This document shows positions 44,543 through 53,065 of a DNA stretch of 64,000 bases, piece after piece; within the stretch, counting starts at the first letter, position 1, and each line of letters starts with the position of its first letter. The translations under genes were made by a program, and so were the position numbers. The notes beneath the pieces are model-generated. The model had not been told where the DNA came from, did not search any database, and saw only the letters and a program-made list of their open reading frames with translations. This DNA is from an uncultured Methylophilaceae bacterium. GTDB taxonomy: Bacteria > Pseudomonadota > Gammaproteobacteria > Burkholderiales > Methylophilaceae. The DNA lies in the NCBI GenBank assembly GCA_903834185.1, contig CAILHX010000003.1:34902-98901 (forward strand). The letters run 5' to 3'.

Positions 44543-45396
44543 CACAGGATGGGTGCAGGAGAGTAGTGGCCGATTGGCTTGGGGTGACGTTGTTTCATGT
44601 GCGACAGGCAATGCTGGCGCCACTCGCTCAAGCTGGCTTTGTCCAGTGACGGGTCGGCTTCCCACAATGGTCTGGAGCCATTCAGCAAACTATCCATTTG
44701 TGGCAGCATGGCTTGTGTAAGCGAGACATAATACTCAAAATTGTGGAATACCTTGTTATCGAGCCGCTTTAGGCTGAAGTAGATAGCTTGTGGCAGACGT
44801 ATAGTGCGCAAAAGGCGATCGGCGTTGGCAAGACGATCAAGTGCGTTAGTCGTGCGTTTCTCGCCACAGCGGAAGCGTTGAGCGAGGAATGGTATCAATA
44901 TGCTGCGATGCCGTTGCAACAGTTGATGTGGCGTCGATTGTTTTGAGTTTTCAATGAGTGAGGCTACGTGTGCATCAACAGCCCATTCGCTGGCTATATG
45001 CGTGATTAATGTTTTCTCAAACCACATTGCTTCGTGTGCGGGTACAAAATGGTTGTGAGCGACGACGTCTACAAATAAGTGGCTGGCATACCCAAGGCTG
45101 ATGGCGATTTCTTCATCGCTGGCTGCAGACAACAGCATTTCTCTGCATGTTTCCCACTGGTGGGTATGTCGAAAGCTGGGAGAAACCAGCGCCAGATCCG
45201 GCAGGCATGAGCCAGCCATGACCAGCTCAGGGAATTTTTGTACTGCCTGGCGTAGCCGTGGATCAAGTAGAGGCATACTCCAGATGAGCCATTGCTGCGC
45301 AAAATAGATGTGGGTGACCAAACCCCAGGCGTGTGCATTCAGACTATGCAATACCAATGGGGCGAGCCAGAAAAATTTTAGATATCGCCTGTACAT
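44473..45396 (-). CDS. Exported zinc-dependent phospholipase C-family protein
   Basis: 307 aa. Signal peptide ends NAHA, so the mature protein begins with Trp: WGLVTHIYFAQ. In clostridial/Bacillus PLC the free N-terminal Trp and a nearby His are zinc ligands, and this one fits. Further candidate ligands are in GSCLPDLAL (Asp), RHTHQWE (His) and YASHLFVDVVAHNHFVP (His-x3-Asp and later His/Asn). Expected to cleave phospholipids to diacylglycerol plus phospho-headgroup outside the inner membrane. A Pho-box-like site precedes it. Its 3' end overlaps the PAP2 gene by 70 bp on the opposite strand. Lipid substrate not proven. Confidence 0.8.
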   Translation of the reverse strand: MYRRYLKFFWLAPLVLHSLNAHAWGLVTHIYFAQQWLIWSMPLLDPRLRQAVQKFPELVMAGSCLPDLALVSPSFRHTHQWETCREMLLSAASDEEIAISLGYASHLFVDVVAHNHFVPAHEAMWFEKTLITHIASEWAVDAHVASLIENSKQSTPHQLLQRHRSILIPFLAQRFRCGEKRTTNALDRLANADRLLRTIRLPQAIYFSLKRLDNKVFHNFEYYVSLTQAMLPQMDSLLNGSRPLWEADPSLDKASLSEWRQHCLSHMKQRHPKPIGHYSPAPILCQNIMNNLAMMPPSKAPTSTSVG

Positions 45397-45438
45397 GGCA
45401 GGGAATATGCCGTAATAGCATTAAGAAATGGTTACAAC

Positions 45439-45470
45439 ATTATGATTTTATAATGACATTATTCGTACAT
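45439..45470 (-). promoter_or_regulatory. Candidate PhoB box and -10 of the phospholipase C gene
   Basis: On the minus strand ATGTACG-AATA-ATGTCAT (45470 to 45453), with a -10-like CATAAT 8 bp downstream (45444-45439). The second half-site matches the Pho consensus well, the first only partly. A further half-site AAATCAT lies in 11-bp phase. Weakest of the five sites described here. Confidence 0.45.
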
Positions 45471-45480
45471 ATTGATTTGA

Positions 45481-45486
45481 TATAAT
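45481..45486 (+). promoter_or_regulatory. -10 element upstream of dgkA
   Basis: Perfect TATAAT 28 bp before the dgkA start. No convincing -35 at 16-18 bp upstream; that position is occupied by the Pho-like half-sites that face the opposite gene. Confidence 0.45.
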
Positions 45487-45513
45487 TGCTGCAAATGTTT
45501 TGGAGAATGAATT

Positions 45514-45885
45514 GTGATGGAAAGTCCATACAAAGGTAAAACCGGGTTAACGCGGCTGATCAATGCTTTCAGCTATTCATGCGCTGGTCTTAGAACTGCG
45601 TATAAGAATGAAGATGCCTTTCGTCAGGAAGTGCTGTTGGCGGTGGTGACAATCCCGCTTGCTTTCTACTTGCAACATGGCGCTGTAGAGCGGGTGTTGA
45701 TGGTGGGTAGCGTGCTTTTGCTGATCATTGTGGAACTGCTTAATTCTGCCGTTGAAGCCACAGTAGATCGTATTTCTCTGGATCATCATCGCCTGGCCAA
45801 ACGCGCCAAGGATATCGGTAGCGCTGCAGTGCTCATCGCCCTGCTGAATATGGCCATGGTCTGGAGCCTGATTTTACTGGGATGA
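45514..45885 (+). CDS. dgkA: Diacylglycerol kinase (membrane, DgkA family)
   Basis: 123-aa trimeric inner-membrane kinase turning diacylglycerol into phosphatidic acid. Signature segments: SYSCAGLRTAYKNEDAFRQE, and ELLNSAVEATVDRISLDHHRLAKRAKDIGSAAVLI with catalytic Glu/Asn/Asp residues. Three helices as expected. GTG at 45514 lies 8 bp after GGAG; ATG at 45517 is the alternative. Placed between the phospholipase C and a diacylglycerol glycosyltransferase-like gene, so it competes for the same lipid. Confidence 0.95.
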   Translation: MMESPYKGKTGLTRLINAFSYSCAGLRTAYKNEDAFRQEVLLAVVTIPLAFYLQHGAVERVLMVGSVLLLIIVELLNSAVEATVDRISLDHHRLAKRAKDIGSAAVLIALLNMAMVWSLILLG

Positions 45886-45931
45886 TGTTGCGAGTTTCTT
45901 TGTTATCAATGAGTGTCCTCCCGTTTATGAC

Positions 45932-45965
45932 ATTTCATTGATCTGTCACATATCACGTTTAGGAT
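45932..45965 (+). promoter_or_regulatory. Candidate PhoB box and -10 of the second glycosyltransferase
   Basis: ATTTCAT-TGAT-CTGTCAC (45932-45949), a 7-4-7 direct repeat close to the Pho consensus, followed after exactly 10 bp by TAGGAT (45960-45965) as -10. No -35 is needed at PhoB-activated promoters. It lies 42 bp before the GTG start. Confidence 0.65.
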
Positions 45966-46007
45966 GCCTGATCCGCAGGTTTCCAATACAACAGTGTGAG
46001 GTAGTGA

Positions 46008-47174
46008 GTGAAGATACTCTTTTTGTCGGATGTCTATTTTCCAAGAATAAACGGTGTTTCGACTTCAATTCAGACTTTCCGTCGAGAGTTGCGTGCCTTA
46101 GGTCATAGCGTACATCTGGTGGCACCGGATTATTATTCCCCTAGTGGTGACGAAAGCGACATTCTGCGTATTACCTCGCGTTATCTGCCGATGGATCCGG
46201 AAGATCGCTTGATGAAGTACAGTCACGCAATGCAACATCTGCCGCAATTTCGCGGCGAGATGTATGACATCGTCCATATTCAGACTCCGTTTGTCGCACA
46301 CTACCTGGGGCTGAAGCTGTCACGACTGCTAGGTATTCCCTGTGTGGAAACTTATCACACCTTTTTTGAAGAATACCTGTATCACTATGTGCCGTTTTTG
46401 CCTAAAGGCCTTATGCGTATGACGGCGAGGAAGTTCTCCCGGCATCAGGGGAATAGCTTGCATGGTATGGTGATTCCTTCACAGCCTATGCTCGATGTAT
46501 TGCGAGAATATGGTGTGACCTCACCGGCCGAGATCATTCCGACAGGTCTGGAACCGGAGAGCTTTAACCCGGGTGATGGCAGCGGATTCCGAGAACGTTA
46601 TGGTATCGCGCAGGATAGACCGATGATGTTATTTGTCGGACGCGTGGCATTCGAGAAAAATATCGGCTTTCTGCTGGAGGTATTGCAAAGCGTACGCCAG
46701 CAAGTTCCGGACGTCTTGTTACTGATCGCTGGCGAAGGCCCTGCGCGTGCCGGGCTCGAGCAATCCGCAGAAAAAATGGGTCTGGCAAATAACGTGAAAT
46801 TTTTAGGTTATCTGGATCGTAATATCGAGCTTAACAACTGCTACCGGGCTGCCGATATCTTTGTTTTTTCTTCTCGCACTGAAACACAGGGGCTGGTACT
46901 GCTTGAGGCAATGGCGCAAGGCGTTCCCGTCGTTTCTATCGCTGAGATGGGAACCAAGGATGTGTTGAAGGATGGACAAGGGGTTCTGATAGCACGCGAA
47001 GAAATCGGAGATTTCTCATCCAAAATCACAGGCTTGTTACGGGATAAATCCGCGCGTCAGACTCTGGGCGACATCGGCCGCCAGTATGCACATGGCTGGT
47101 CGGCATCCGCACAGGCTGAGCGCATGATTGCCTTCTATCAAAACATTTTAGCTACGCATGCCGTTAAGTCATGA
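46008..47174 (+). CDS. GT4 glycosyltransferase, diacylglycerol glucosyltransferase-like
   Basis: 388 aa, GTG start after GAGGTAGT. The acceptor domain has HIQTPFVAHYLGLKLSRL and ETYHTFFEEYLYHYVPFLP followed by a basic helix (TARKFSRHQGNSLH) and VIPSQPML, the pattern I associate with alpha-monoglucosyldiacylglycerol synthases. The donor domain has FVGRVAFEKNIGFLLE and the E-x7-E motif in SRTETQGLVLLEAMAQGVPVV. Predicted to transfer a sugar from a UDP-sugar to diacylglycerol at the inner membrane. Pho box upstream and dgkA next door support a phosphate-sparing glycolipid role. Product identity is inference. Confidence 0.82.
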   Translation: MKILFLSDVYFPRINGVSTSIQTFRRELRALGHSVHLVAPDYYSPSGDESDILRITSRYLPMDPEDRLMKYSHAMQHLPQFRGEMYDIVHIQTPFVAHYLGLKLSRLLGIPCVETYHTFFEEYLYHYVPFLPKGLMRMTARKFSRHQGNSLHGMVIPSQPMLDVLREYGVTSPAEIIPTGLEPESFNPGDGSGFRERYGIAQDRPMMLFVGRVAFEKNIGFLLEVLQSVRQQVPDVLLLIAGEGPARAGLEQSAEKMGLANNVKFLGYLDRNIELNNCYRAADIFVFSSRTETQGLVLLEAMAQGVPVVSIAEMGTKDVLKDGQGVLIAREEIGDFSSKITGLLRDKSARQTLGDIGRQYAHGWSASAQAERMIAFYQNILATHAVKS

Positions 47175-47211
47175 TTGGGCAGCTATAAGCTGACCAGTCT
47201 TAATCCTGGTT

Positions 47212-49014
47212 TTATATCTGGCGTCTCTCAACAAATAGGCTGTTGCCTTCAATCTTTTTGGCAAGTTTTTTAGCAACGGCCGCGGCAGAGGAGACTTGAT
47301 GATAAGAGTCAAACTGGTTGGGCTCGACGATCACGGCACCTATGGAAAAACTGAGCAGGTCATGGAATATCTTCTTGCCTTGCCTGTCCTCGGATCTGAT
47401 ACCGCCTTTTTTCCTATCAGTACTGTTATATAACGTAGGCGAGGTTTCTCCGAATATCTTGAGTAGTTTCTCACAGCGCTGCTCCCAGTCTTCGCTCCGG
47501 AACAGGATGATAAAGTCATCACCGCCCACATGCCCCAGAAAATCCAGTTTTGGATTGCAGATATCCTTGAGCAGTCGGCCGGCGATTTGTATCACTTCAT
47601 CGCCTTTTTGGTAACCGTAGACATCGTTATAGGGCTTGAAATGGTCCAGATCGAAATAACAGGCTACAAACGGCAGGGATGCATCCAGCAGGCCATCTAT
47701 ATGCTCGTTGATTGGAACATTGCCCGGAAGCAGAGTTAGTGGGTTAGCGTAGCGTGCCGCTTCGATCTGCATGGTGGTAATGAGCCGCAGCAGATCGTGA
47801 CCGCTACCCATTCCAACATACTTGTCGTTGTCGGTGATGATGAAGCCGATGGCAAGATGGTGAGATTCGCTTTGCAGGATCAGGTCGCTTAGTTCATGCA
47901 GATCGACTGATTTATCAATCATCAATGGCGATTTGTCCATCAGTATCTCGCAGGTTTTTTTACCGTACAGTTCTCTCCGGAAGGGACGGGCAAAGCGATC
48001 TATCATGTTGAATCGTCCTATCAGGCCTACTGGACGTTCATTCATCACAACCGGTATTGAAATAAGATCGGACGACTTTTCAAACCTTTCATACACTTCA
48101 TCGTTCAGGCAATCCGGCCTTACTGGCGCAACATGACGAATTAATCTTTCTACAGTGACAATGGAATTGTGTATATGTTGTTGCTCTTGCGTTTGGTGTT
48201 TAGTGAGTGCTTTATAAACCTCTGTAGGCATATGGAGCACTAGTTCCGCATTTGGTCTGGCGATGTGATATCCCTGGCCGAACGCAATACCGATCTCCTG
48301 CACGATCAGCAGTTCGGCTTCAGTCTCTATGCCTTCGGCAATGATCTTGGCACCTGATTTGCGCGCGATTTCCTGAATGGAATGTACAAATTGCCGTTTG
48401 ATAGGGTCAAGATTGATCCCCTGAATAAAGTGCTGGTCTATTTTGACGTAGTCAGGACGCAACTCAGACCATAACCTCAAGCCTGAAAAACCTTCCCCCA
48501 GGTCGTCAATGGCGATTTCAAACCCCATACTCCGGTAGTGGAGCACGGCCTCGCGCAGCTGGCTGTAGTCCACTGTGGGGATGTTTTCAGTGATTTCGAT
48601 GATGACCTGCTGCGCGGATAGCCCTATCTCTTCTATGTATTTGAGCGTTTCTCCGGTTTTGAAGCCTTGCTGCAACAGAATGTCAGGGCTGATGTTTAGA
48701 AATATTTTGCCATTGCCAAAAAGTTTGGAGAATGAGCCGAGTATCACACGACGACTCAGATATTCGATCTCGGTTGATCGTCCGCAAAGTCGGGCGGTTT
48801 TGAATAGCGTTGCCGGGGAATGCAACACACTGCCGGAAGGGCCACGAATCAACCCTTCATAACCGATGATGGCAGCTTTGTTGAGGTCTATGATGGGCTG
48901 GAACAGCGCACTTAAATTTTGTGCATGCAGTATCTCAGTCAATTCGGCACATAAAGAAGTCTCTTCAGCACCTTGGCTAGGGAGGAATTCAATAATGGGC
49001 GTGACAGAATTCAT
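47212..49014 (-). CDS. EAL-CBS-GGDEF cyclic-di-GMP signalling protein
   Basis: 600 aa, no signal or membrane helices, so cytosolic. Order: EAL domain (about 20-260; EGLIRGP in place of EALLR, NISPDILL, IEITENIP, AIDDLGEGFSGL, KIDQHFIQGI, AEGIETEAE), a CBS-like pair (about 300-415; SIPVVMNERPVGLIGRFN, GFIITDNDKYVGMG) and a GGDEF domain (about 425-590; YFDLDHFKPYNDVYGYQKGDE, GGDDF). Catalytic acidic residues are mostly present in both halves, so either activity is possible. It starts 80 bp after pstB on the same strand and may be read from the pst operon. Confidence 0.92.
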   Translation of the reverse strand: MNSVTPIIEFLPSQGAEETSLCAELTEILHAQNLSALFQPIIDLNKAAIIGYEGLIRGPSGSVLHSPATLFKTARLCGRSTEIEYLSRRVILGSFSKLFGNGKIFLNISPDILLQQGFKTGETLKYIEEIGLSAQQVIIEITENIPTVDYSQLREAVLHYRSMGFEIAIDDLGEGFSGLRLWSELRPDYVKIDQHFIQGINLDPIKRQFVHSIQEIARKSGAKIIAEGIETEAELLIVQEIGIAFGQGYHIARPNAELVLHMPTEVYKALTKHQTQEQQHIHNSIVTVERLIRHVAPVRPDCLNDEVYERFEKSSDLISIPVVMNERPVGLIGRFNMIDRFARPFRRELYGKKTCEILMDKSPLMIDKSVDLHELSDLILQSESHHLAIGFIITDNDKYVGMGSGHDLLRLITTMQIEAARYANPLTLLPGNVPINEHIDGLLDASLPFVACYFDLDHFKPYNDVYGYQKGDEVIQIAGRLLKDICNPKLDFLGHVGGDDFIILFRSEDWEQRCEKLLKIFGETSPTLYNSTDRKKGGIRSEDRQGKKIFHDLLSFSIGAVIVEPNQFDSYHQVSSAAAVAKKLAKKIEGNSLFVERRQI

Positions 49015-49024
49015 TCATAAGGCC

Positions 49025-49047
49025 TGATTGTCGCGGGAAGACAATCA
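49025..49047. other. Perfect 8-bp inverted repeat between pstB and the EAL/GGDEF gene
   Basis: TGATTGTC-N7-GACAATCA (49025-49032 with 49040-49047). No T run on either strand, so it is an RNA hairpin or operator and not an intrinsic terminator. It lies 10 bp before the EAL/GGDEF start codon. Confidence 0.5.
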
Positions 49048-49094
49048 TGCCATATGAATGTGACGCAAAGATGAAGTTGAATTACGCGGGTCTT

Positions 49095-49856
49095 CTAGCC
49101 GAACTTGCCGGTGATGTAATCTTCCGTCTCACGACGGCTAGGCTTGGTGAACATGGTATCGGTATTGCCGAATTCGATCAGCTCGCCCAGGTACATATAG
49201 GCAGTGAAGTCGGAAACACGCGCAGCCTGCTGCATGTTGTGGGTGACGATGACGATGGTGTATTCGGATTTGAGCTCATGAATCAATTCTTCCACGCGTG
49301 CAGTGGAAATAGGATCCAGTGCTGAACACGGTTCATCCAGCAACAACACTTCCGGCTTAACGGCGATACCGCGCGCAATGCAAAGACGTTGCTGTTGTCC
49401 GCCGGATAGGCTGGTTCCGCTCTGATCCAGCTTGTCTTTCACTTCGTTCCAGATGGCCGCTTTATTCAAAGCCCATTCCACACGGTCATTCATATCCGAT
49501 TTGGAAAGGTTTTCATACAATTTGATGCCAAAGGCCACATTGTCATAGATAGACATGGGGAAAGGAGTGGGTTTCTGGAACACCATACCTACGCGAGCAC
49601 GCAGAAGATTGAGATCTTCCTTCTTATCCAGCACATTGCGTCCATCCAGCCTGATTTCGCCTTCTATGCGCATGTTTGGGTACAACTCATACATGCGGTT
49701 AAAGGTTCTTAGCAGAGTGGATTTGCCACACCCGGATGGACCGATGAAAGCCGTCACCTGTTTGCCGGGAATTTGCATATTGATATTCTTCAGTGCGTGA
49801 AATTTACCGTAGTAAAAGTTCAGATTCTGGATCGAGAGTTGGGTGTTGTTTTCCAT
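49095..49856 (-). CDS. pstB: Phosphate ABC transporter ATP-binding protein PstB
   Basis: 253 aa. Walker [23 protein letters not shown] signature [16 protein letters not shown], Walker [18 protein letters not shown]-loop [16 protein letters not shown]; the C-terminus [20 protein letters not shown] is typical of PstB. Energises high-affinity phosphate uptake through PstA/PstC. No phoU gene follows; the next gene is a c-di-GMP protein. Confidence 0.97.
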   Translation of the reverse strand: MENNTQLSIQNLNFYYGKFHALKNINMQIPGKQVTAFIGPSGCGKSTLLRTFNRMYELYPNMRIEGEIRLDGRNVLDKKEDLNLLRARVGMVFQKPTPFPMSIYDNVAFGIKLYENLSKSDMNDRVEWALNKAAIWNEVKDKLDQSGTSLSGGQQQRLCIARGIAVKPEVLLLDEPCSALDPISTARVEELIHELKSEYTIVIVTHNMQQAARVSDFTAYMYLGELIEFGNTDTMFTKPSRRETEDYITGKFG

Positions 49857-49899
49857 CGTAATTCCCTGAAATACAGTTATAAGAGGTTAAATTCCAGTA

Positions 49900-50751
49900 C
49901 TAGTTACCGGCGTTGCTCTTGAATAAAGACCTTGCCATGATGTTCAGTCCGAGCACAAATAAAGTGATGATCAACGCTCCTGCCCAAGCCAGATCATGCC
50001 AATCCGAATAAGGGCTCATGGCGAACTGAAAGATGATGACTGCCAAACTGGATATCGGACCATTCATATTTGTACTCATGAACTGGTTATTCAGCGCAGT
50101 AAACAAGAGCGGTGCTGTTTCTCCGAAAATACGCGCTACAGCCAACAGGATGCCCGTCAAAATCCCTGCACGGGCTGCGCGGTAGGAAACCATCATGACC
50201 ACTTTCCATTGCGGTGAACCTAACGCAGCTGCTGCTTCACGCAGACTGCTGGGAACCAATTGCAGCATGTTCTCGGTGGTGCGAACCACCACAGGCAGGA
50301 CGATCAATGCAAGCGCAACTGCACCTGCCCAACCCGAGAAATGTCCCATGCGGTGCACCATGACCGAATAAACAAACAGACCAATGACAATAGAGGGTGC
50401 CGATAACAGGATGTCGTTGATAAAACGCGTTGCGGGAGCCAACCAGCCTGTCCGGCCAAACTCGGCAAGATAGGTACCCGCAAGAATACCAGTAGGCGTA
50501 CCGATAAGTGTCGCCACCACAACCATCATCAGGCTGCCGTAGATTGCGTTGAGCAAGCCGCCGGAACTACCGGGTGGTGGTGTGTTCATGGTGAACGTCT
50601 TGACAGACACCCCGGCGAAACCGTGACTGAATAAGGTGAACAATATCCAGGAGAGAAAAAATAACGCGATCCCTACGGTGAGCATGGAAAGCGTCAGGTT
50701 AACGCCATTAACGACTCGACGTTTCAGGTAAAGACTTTTGTTGATAATCAT
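49900..50751 (-). CDS. pstA: Phosphate ABC transporter permease PstA
   Basis: 283 aa, six membrane helices. The cytoplasmic coupling loop [30 protein letters not shown] (given in parts: [24 protein letters not shown]) is the BPD permease EAA motif. Starts inside the pstC stop (ATGA). Confidence 0.95.
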   Translation of the reverse strand: MIINKSLYLKRRVVNGVNLTLSMLTVGIALFFLSWILFTLFSHGFAGVSVKTFTMNTPPPGSSGGLLNAIYGSLMMVVVATLIGTPTGILAGTYLAEFGRTGWLAPATRFINDILLSAPSIVIGLFVYSVMVHRMGHFSGWAGAVALALIVLPVVVRTTENMLQLVPSSLREAAAALGSPQWKVVMMVSYRAARAGILTGILLAVARIFGETAPLLFTALNNQFMSTNMNGPISSLAVIIFQFAMSPYSDWHDLAWAGALIITLFVLGLNIMARSLFKSNAGN

Positions 50752-51728
50752 GATTGTTTACCTTCTCTTGCTGCCAGTTTGATCAACAGTAGTTTTGCCA
50801 GTGCCAGAACGATAAATGTGATGACAAATAGCAACAGACCGAGCGTAATCAGCGATGAGCTATACACATCGCCTACTGCTTCGGTAAATTCGTTAGCCAG
50901 CGCTGAAGAAATCGTATTTCCAGGCATTAACAATGAAGCAGAAAGATCGTGTGCGTTCCCGATGACGAAGGTGACAGCCATGGTTTCGCCCAAAGCGCGA
51001 CCAAGGCCGAGCATGATGCCGCCTACTACACCAATCTTGGTATAAGGCAGTACCACTTTCCACACCACTTCCCATGTGGTTGAGCCTAAGCCGTAGGCAG
51101 ACTCCTTTAGCAGTGGCGGCACGATCTCAAACACATCTCGCATCACCGAGGCAATAAAGGGGATGACCATCACAGCCAGAATCAAGCCTGCAGTGAGCAT
51201 ACCTATGCCCATCGCAGGGCCTTGGAATATGGGGCCAATCAAGGGCAAAGCGCCAAAATGATCATTCAGCCAAGGTTCAATATTGTCGGCGAACCACGGA
51301 GCGAATACGAACAGTCCCCACATACCGTAAATAATGCTGGGGATACCGGCAAGCAATTCTACTGCTATGCCTAGAGGTCTTTTCAACCATTTCGGACACA
51401 ATTCGGTAATGAATAATGCGACACCGAAACTAACGGGAACGCCTATGAGCATGGCAATCGCAGAGGTCACCAATGTTCCATAAATAGGCACCAGTGCGCC
51501 AAACTGAACAGTGACAGGGTTCCATGCGTCGTTCGTGACAAAGCCAAACCCGAATGCCTTCAGTGCGGGAAAGCTGCCTATCAACAGGGTCAGCAGAATT
51601 CCGAAAAGCAGAAAGAAAACAACAAAAGCAAAGAAACGCGTGGTATTGCGGAATACGTTATCCCAAAAAGCACCCCAGTTCATACTTTTCTGATTCTTCT
51701 GATTCATGGTCGGTTGTACTGTGGTCAT
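50748..51728 (-). CDS. pstC: Phosphate ABC transporter permease PstC
   Basis: 326 aa with six helices and the EAA loop [19 protein letters not shown]. Longer N-terminus (~25 polar residues) than PstA, as is normal for PstC. Forms the phosphate channel with PstA. A 4-bp overlap couples it to pstA; the hairpin between pstS and pstC probably tunes its level. An internal ATG eight codons in is a possible start. Confidence 0.95.
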   Translation of the reverse strand: MTTVQPTMNQKNQKSMNWGAFWDNVFRNTTRFFAFVVFFLLFGILLTLLIGSFPALKAFGFGFVTNDAWNPVTVQFGALVPIYGTLVTSAIAMLIGVPVSFGVALFITELCPKWLKRPLGIAVELLAGIPSIIYGMWGLFVFAPWFADNIEPWLNDHFGALPLIGPIFQGPAMGIGMLTAGLILAVMVIPFIASVMRDVFEIVPPLLKESAYGLGSTTWEVVWKVVLPYTKIGVVGGIMLGLGRALGETMAVTFVIGNAHDLSASLLMPGNTISSALANEFTEAVGDVYSSSLITLGLLLFVITFIVLALAKLLLIKLAAREGKQS

Positions 51729-51789
51729 TTTATTTAAGTCTTACAGAGGTTATTTGGGCACAGATATTTAGACATATTCACTATAAACG

Positions 51790-51809
51790 CGGGGGCAGTT
51801 TCGCCCCCG
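51790..51809 (-). other. Stem-loop between pstS and pstC
   Basis: Perfect CGGGGGC/GCCCCCG stem with a 6-nt loop. On the coding (minus) strand it is followed only by CGTTTAT, so a partial terminator or mRNA 3'-end stabiliser is likely, giving more PstS than PstCAB. On the plus strand it is followed by TCTTTTT. Confidence 0.65.
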
Positions 51810-51845
51810 TCTTTTTATAGCTGGATAGTTCTGAATGACTATGCT

Positions 51846-52892
51846 TTAAGGTGCAATTGCAGAGCCGTCCTTGCCTTTCAAGTTGGCGCTCCAGTGGTCG
51901 TGAATCTGTTTGACTGCACTGTCAGGCAACGGAACATAATCAAGGTTCTGGGCCATCTTGTCACCTTCGGTATAGCCGAAGTTGAAGAATTTAAGCACTT
52001 CTTTGCCGGATGCAGGATTGTCTTGAACCTTTTGCATCAGAATGAAAGTTGCAGCTGAGATCGGCCACGATTCCTTGCCTGGCTCGTTGGTGATAATTTC
52101 GTAGAAGCCAGGTGCTTTAGCCCAGTCAGCATACTTCGCAGCAGCTTGGAAACTTGCCAGACCAGGCTTAACGAATTCACCTTCTTTATTTTGCAGCAAA
52201 ACGTAAGTCATACCGTTTTGCTTGGCATAGGCAAACTCAACATAGCCAATGGAACCCTTGATACGTTGTACGTAGGAAGCAACACCTTCGTTACCCTTGC
52301 CGCCCACTCCAGCTGGCCAGGAGATAGAAGTATCAGCACCTACCTTGGTTTTCCATTCTTCGCTTACCTTGGACAGGTAGTTGGCAAAATTGAATGTGGT
52401 ACCGGAACCATCAGAGCGGTGTACTACGGTGATGTTGGTGGAAGGCAATGAAACGGTTGGGTTCAGTGCCTTGATTGCAGGGTCGTCCCATTTGGTGATC
52501 TTCTTCAGGAAGATATTTGCCAGCACTTCGCCGTTCAAACGGATTTTTCCGGAAGTTATGCCATCAATATTAATGACTGGAACTATACCGCCTACAACTG
52601 CTGGAAATTGCATCAGACCGTTTTTGTCCAGCTCTTCCGGGGTAAGTGGCTTGTCGGAAGCACCGAAGTCAACAGTTTTGCTTTCGATCTGCTTGATACC
52701 GCCGCCTGAACCAATGGACTGATAATTCAGTTTTACGCCGGATTTGGCATTGTAAGCTTCAGCCCACTTGGCATAGATAGGGTAAGGGAAAGTTGCACCG
52801 GCGCCGGTAATTTCAACGGCATTGGCATTCATTGCAAAAACAATTCCGGTCATTGCAATAGCACCGGAGAGCACACGTACGATATTTCGCAT
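51846..52892 (-). CDS. pstS: Periplasmic phosphate-binding protein PstS
   Basis: 348 aa. Signal peptide ending NANA before VEITGAG. Phosphate-binding loops: GAGATFPYPIYAKW, SIGSGGGIKQIESKTVDFGASD, and HRSDGSGTTFNFANYL. Delivers phosphate to PstCA. AGGAG 9 bp before ATG and a Pho-box-like site further upstream. Confidence 0.97.
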   Translation of the reverse strand: MRNIVRVLSGAIAMTGIVFAMNANAVEITGAGATFPYPIYAKWAEAYNAKSGVKLNYQSIGSGGGIKQIESKTVDFGASDKPLTPEELDKNGLMQFPAVVGGIVPVINIDGITSGKIRLNGEVLANIFLKKITKWDDPAIKALNPTVSLPSTNITVVHRSDGSGTTFNFANYLSKVSEEWKTKVGADTSISWPAGVGGKGNEGVASYVQRIKGSIGYVEFAYAKQNGMTYVLLQNKEGEFVKPGLASFQAAAKYADWAKAPGFYEIITNEPGKESWPISAATFILMQKVQDNPASGKEVLKFFNFGYTEGDKMAQNLDYVPLPDSAVKQIHDHWSANLKGKDGSAIAP

Positions 52893-52925
52893 TTAGAAAA
52901 CTCCTACTGGTTTTAGATGTGGTGC

Positions 52926-52959
52926 ATGCTATTCCTCAATTATGACATTTTTGTGAAAA
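52926..52959 (-). promoter_or_regulatory. PhoB box and -10 of pstS
   Basis: Minus strand TTTTCAC-AAAA-ATGTCAT (52959 to 52942), then 10 bp, then TAGCAT (52931-52926) as -10. The 7-4-7 layout and spacing match PhoB-activated promoters; pst operons are classical PhoB targets. Confidence 0.72.
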
Positions 52960-53065
52960 TTTCTCAGTTGGGTGATGTGAAAGATGATGCAAGGTGGCGC
53001 ATCGCCTGAGAATGAGCAGGTGCAGGCTGGTATAATCACATTTTTTAAATTTGAGCGGAATTTTC

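Noticed and set aside
45446..45486. Pho box serving dgkA
   Set aside because: The half-sites read in the direction of the phospholipase gene, and no plus-strand TGTCA repeat precedes the dgkA -10.
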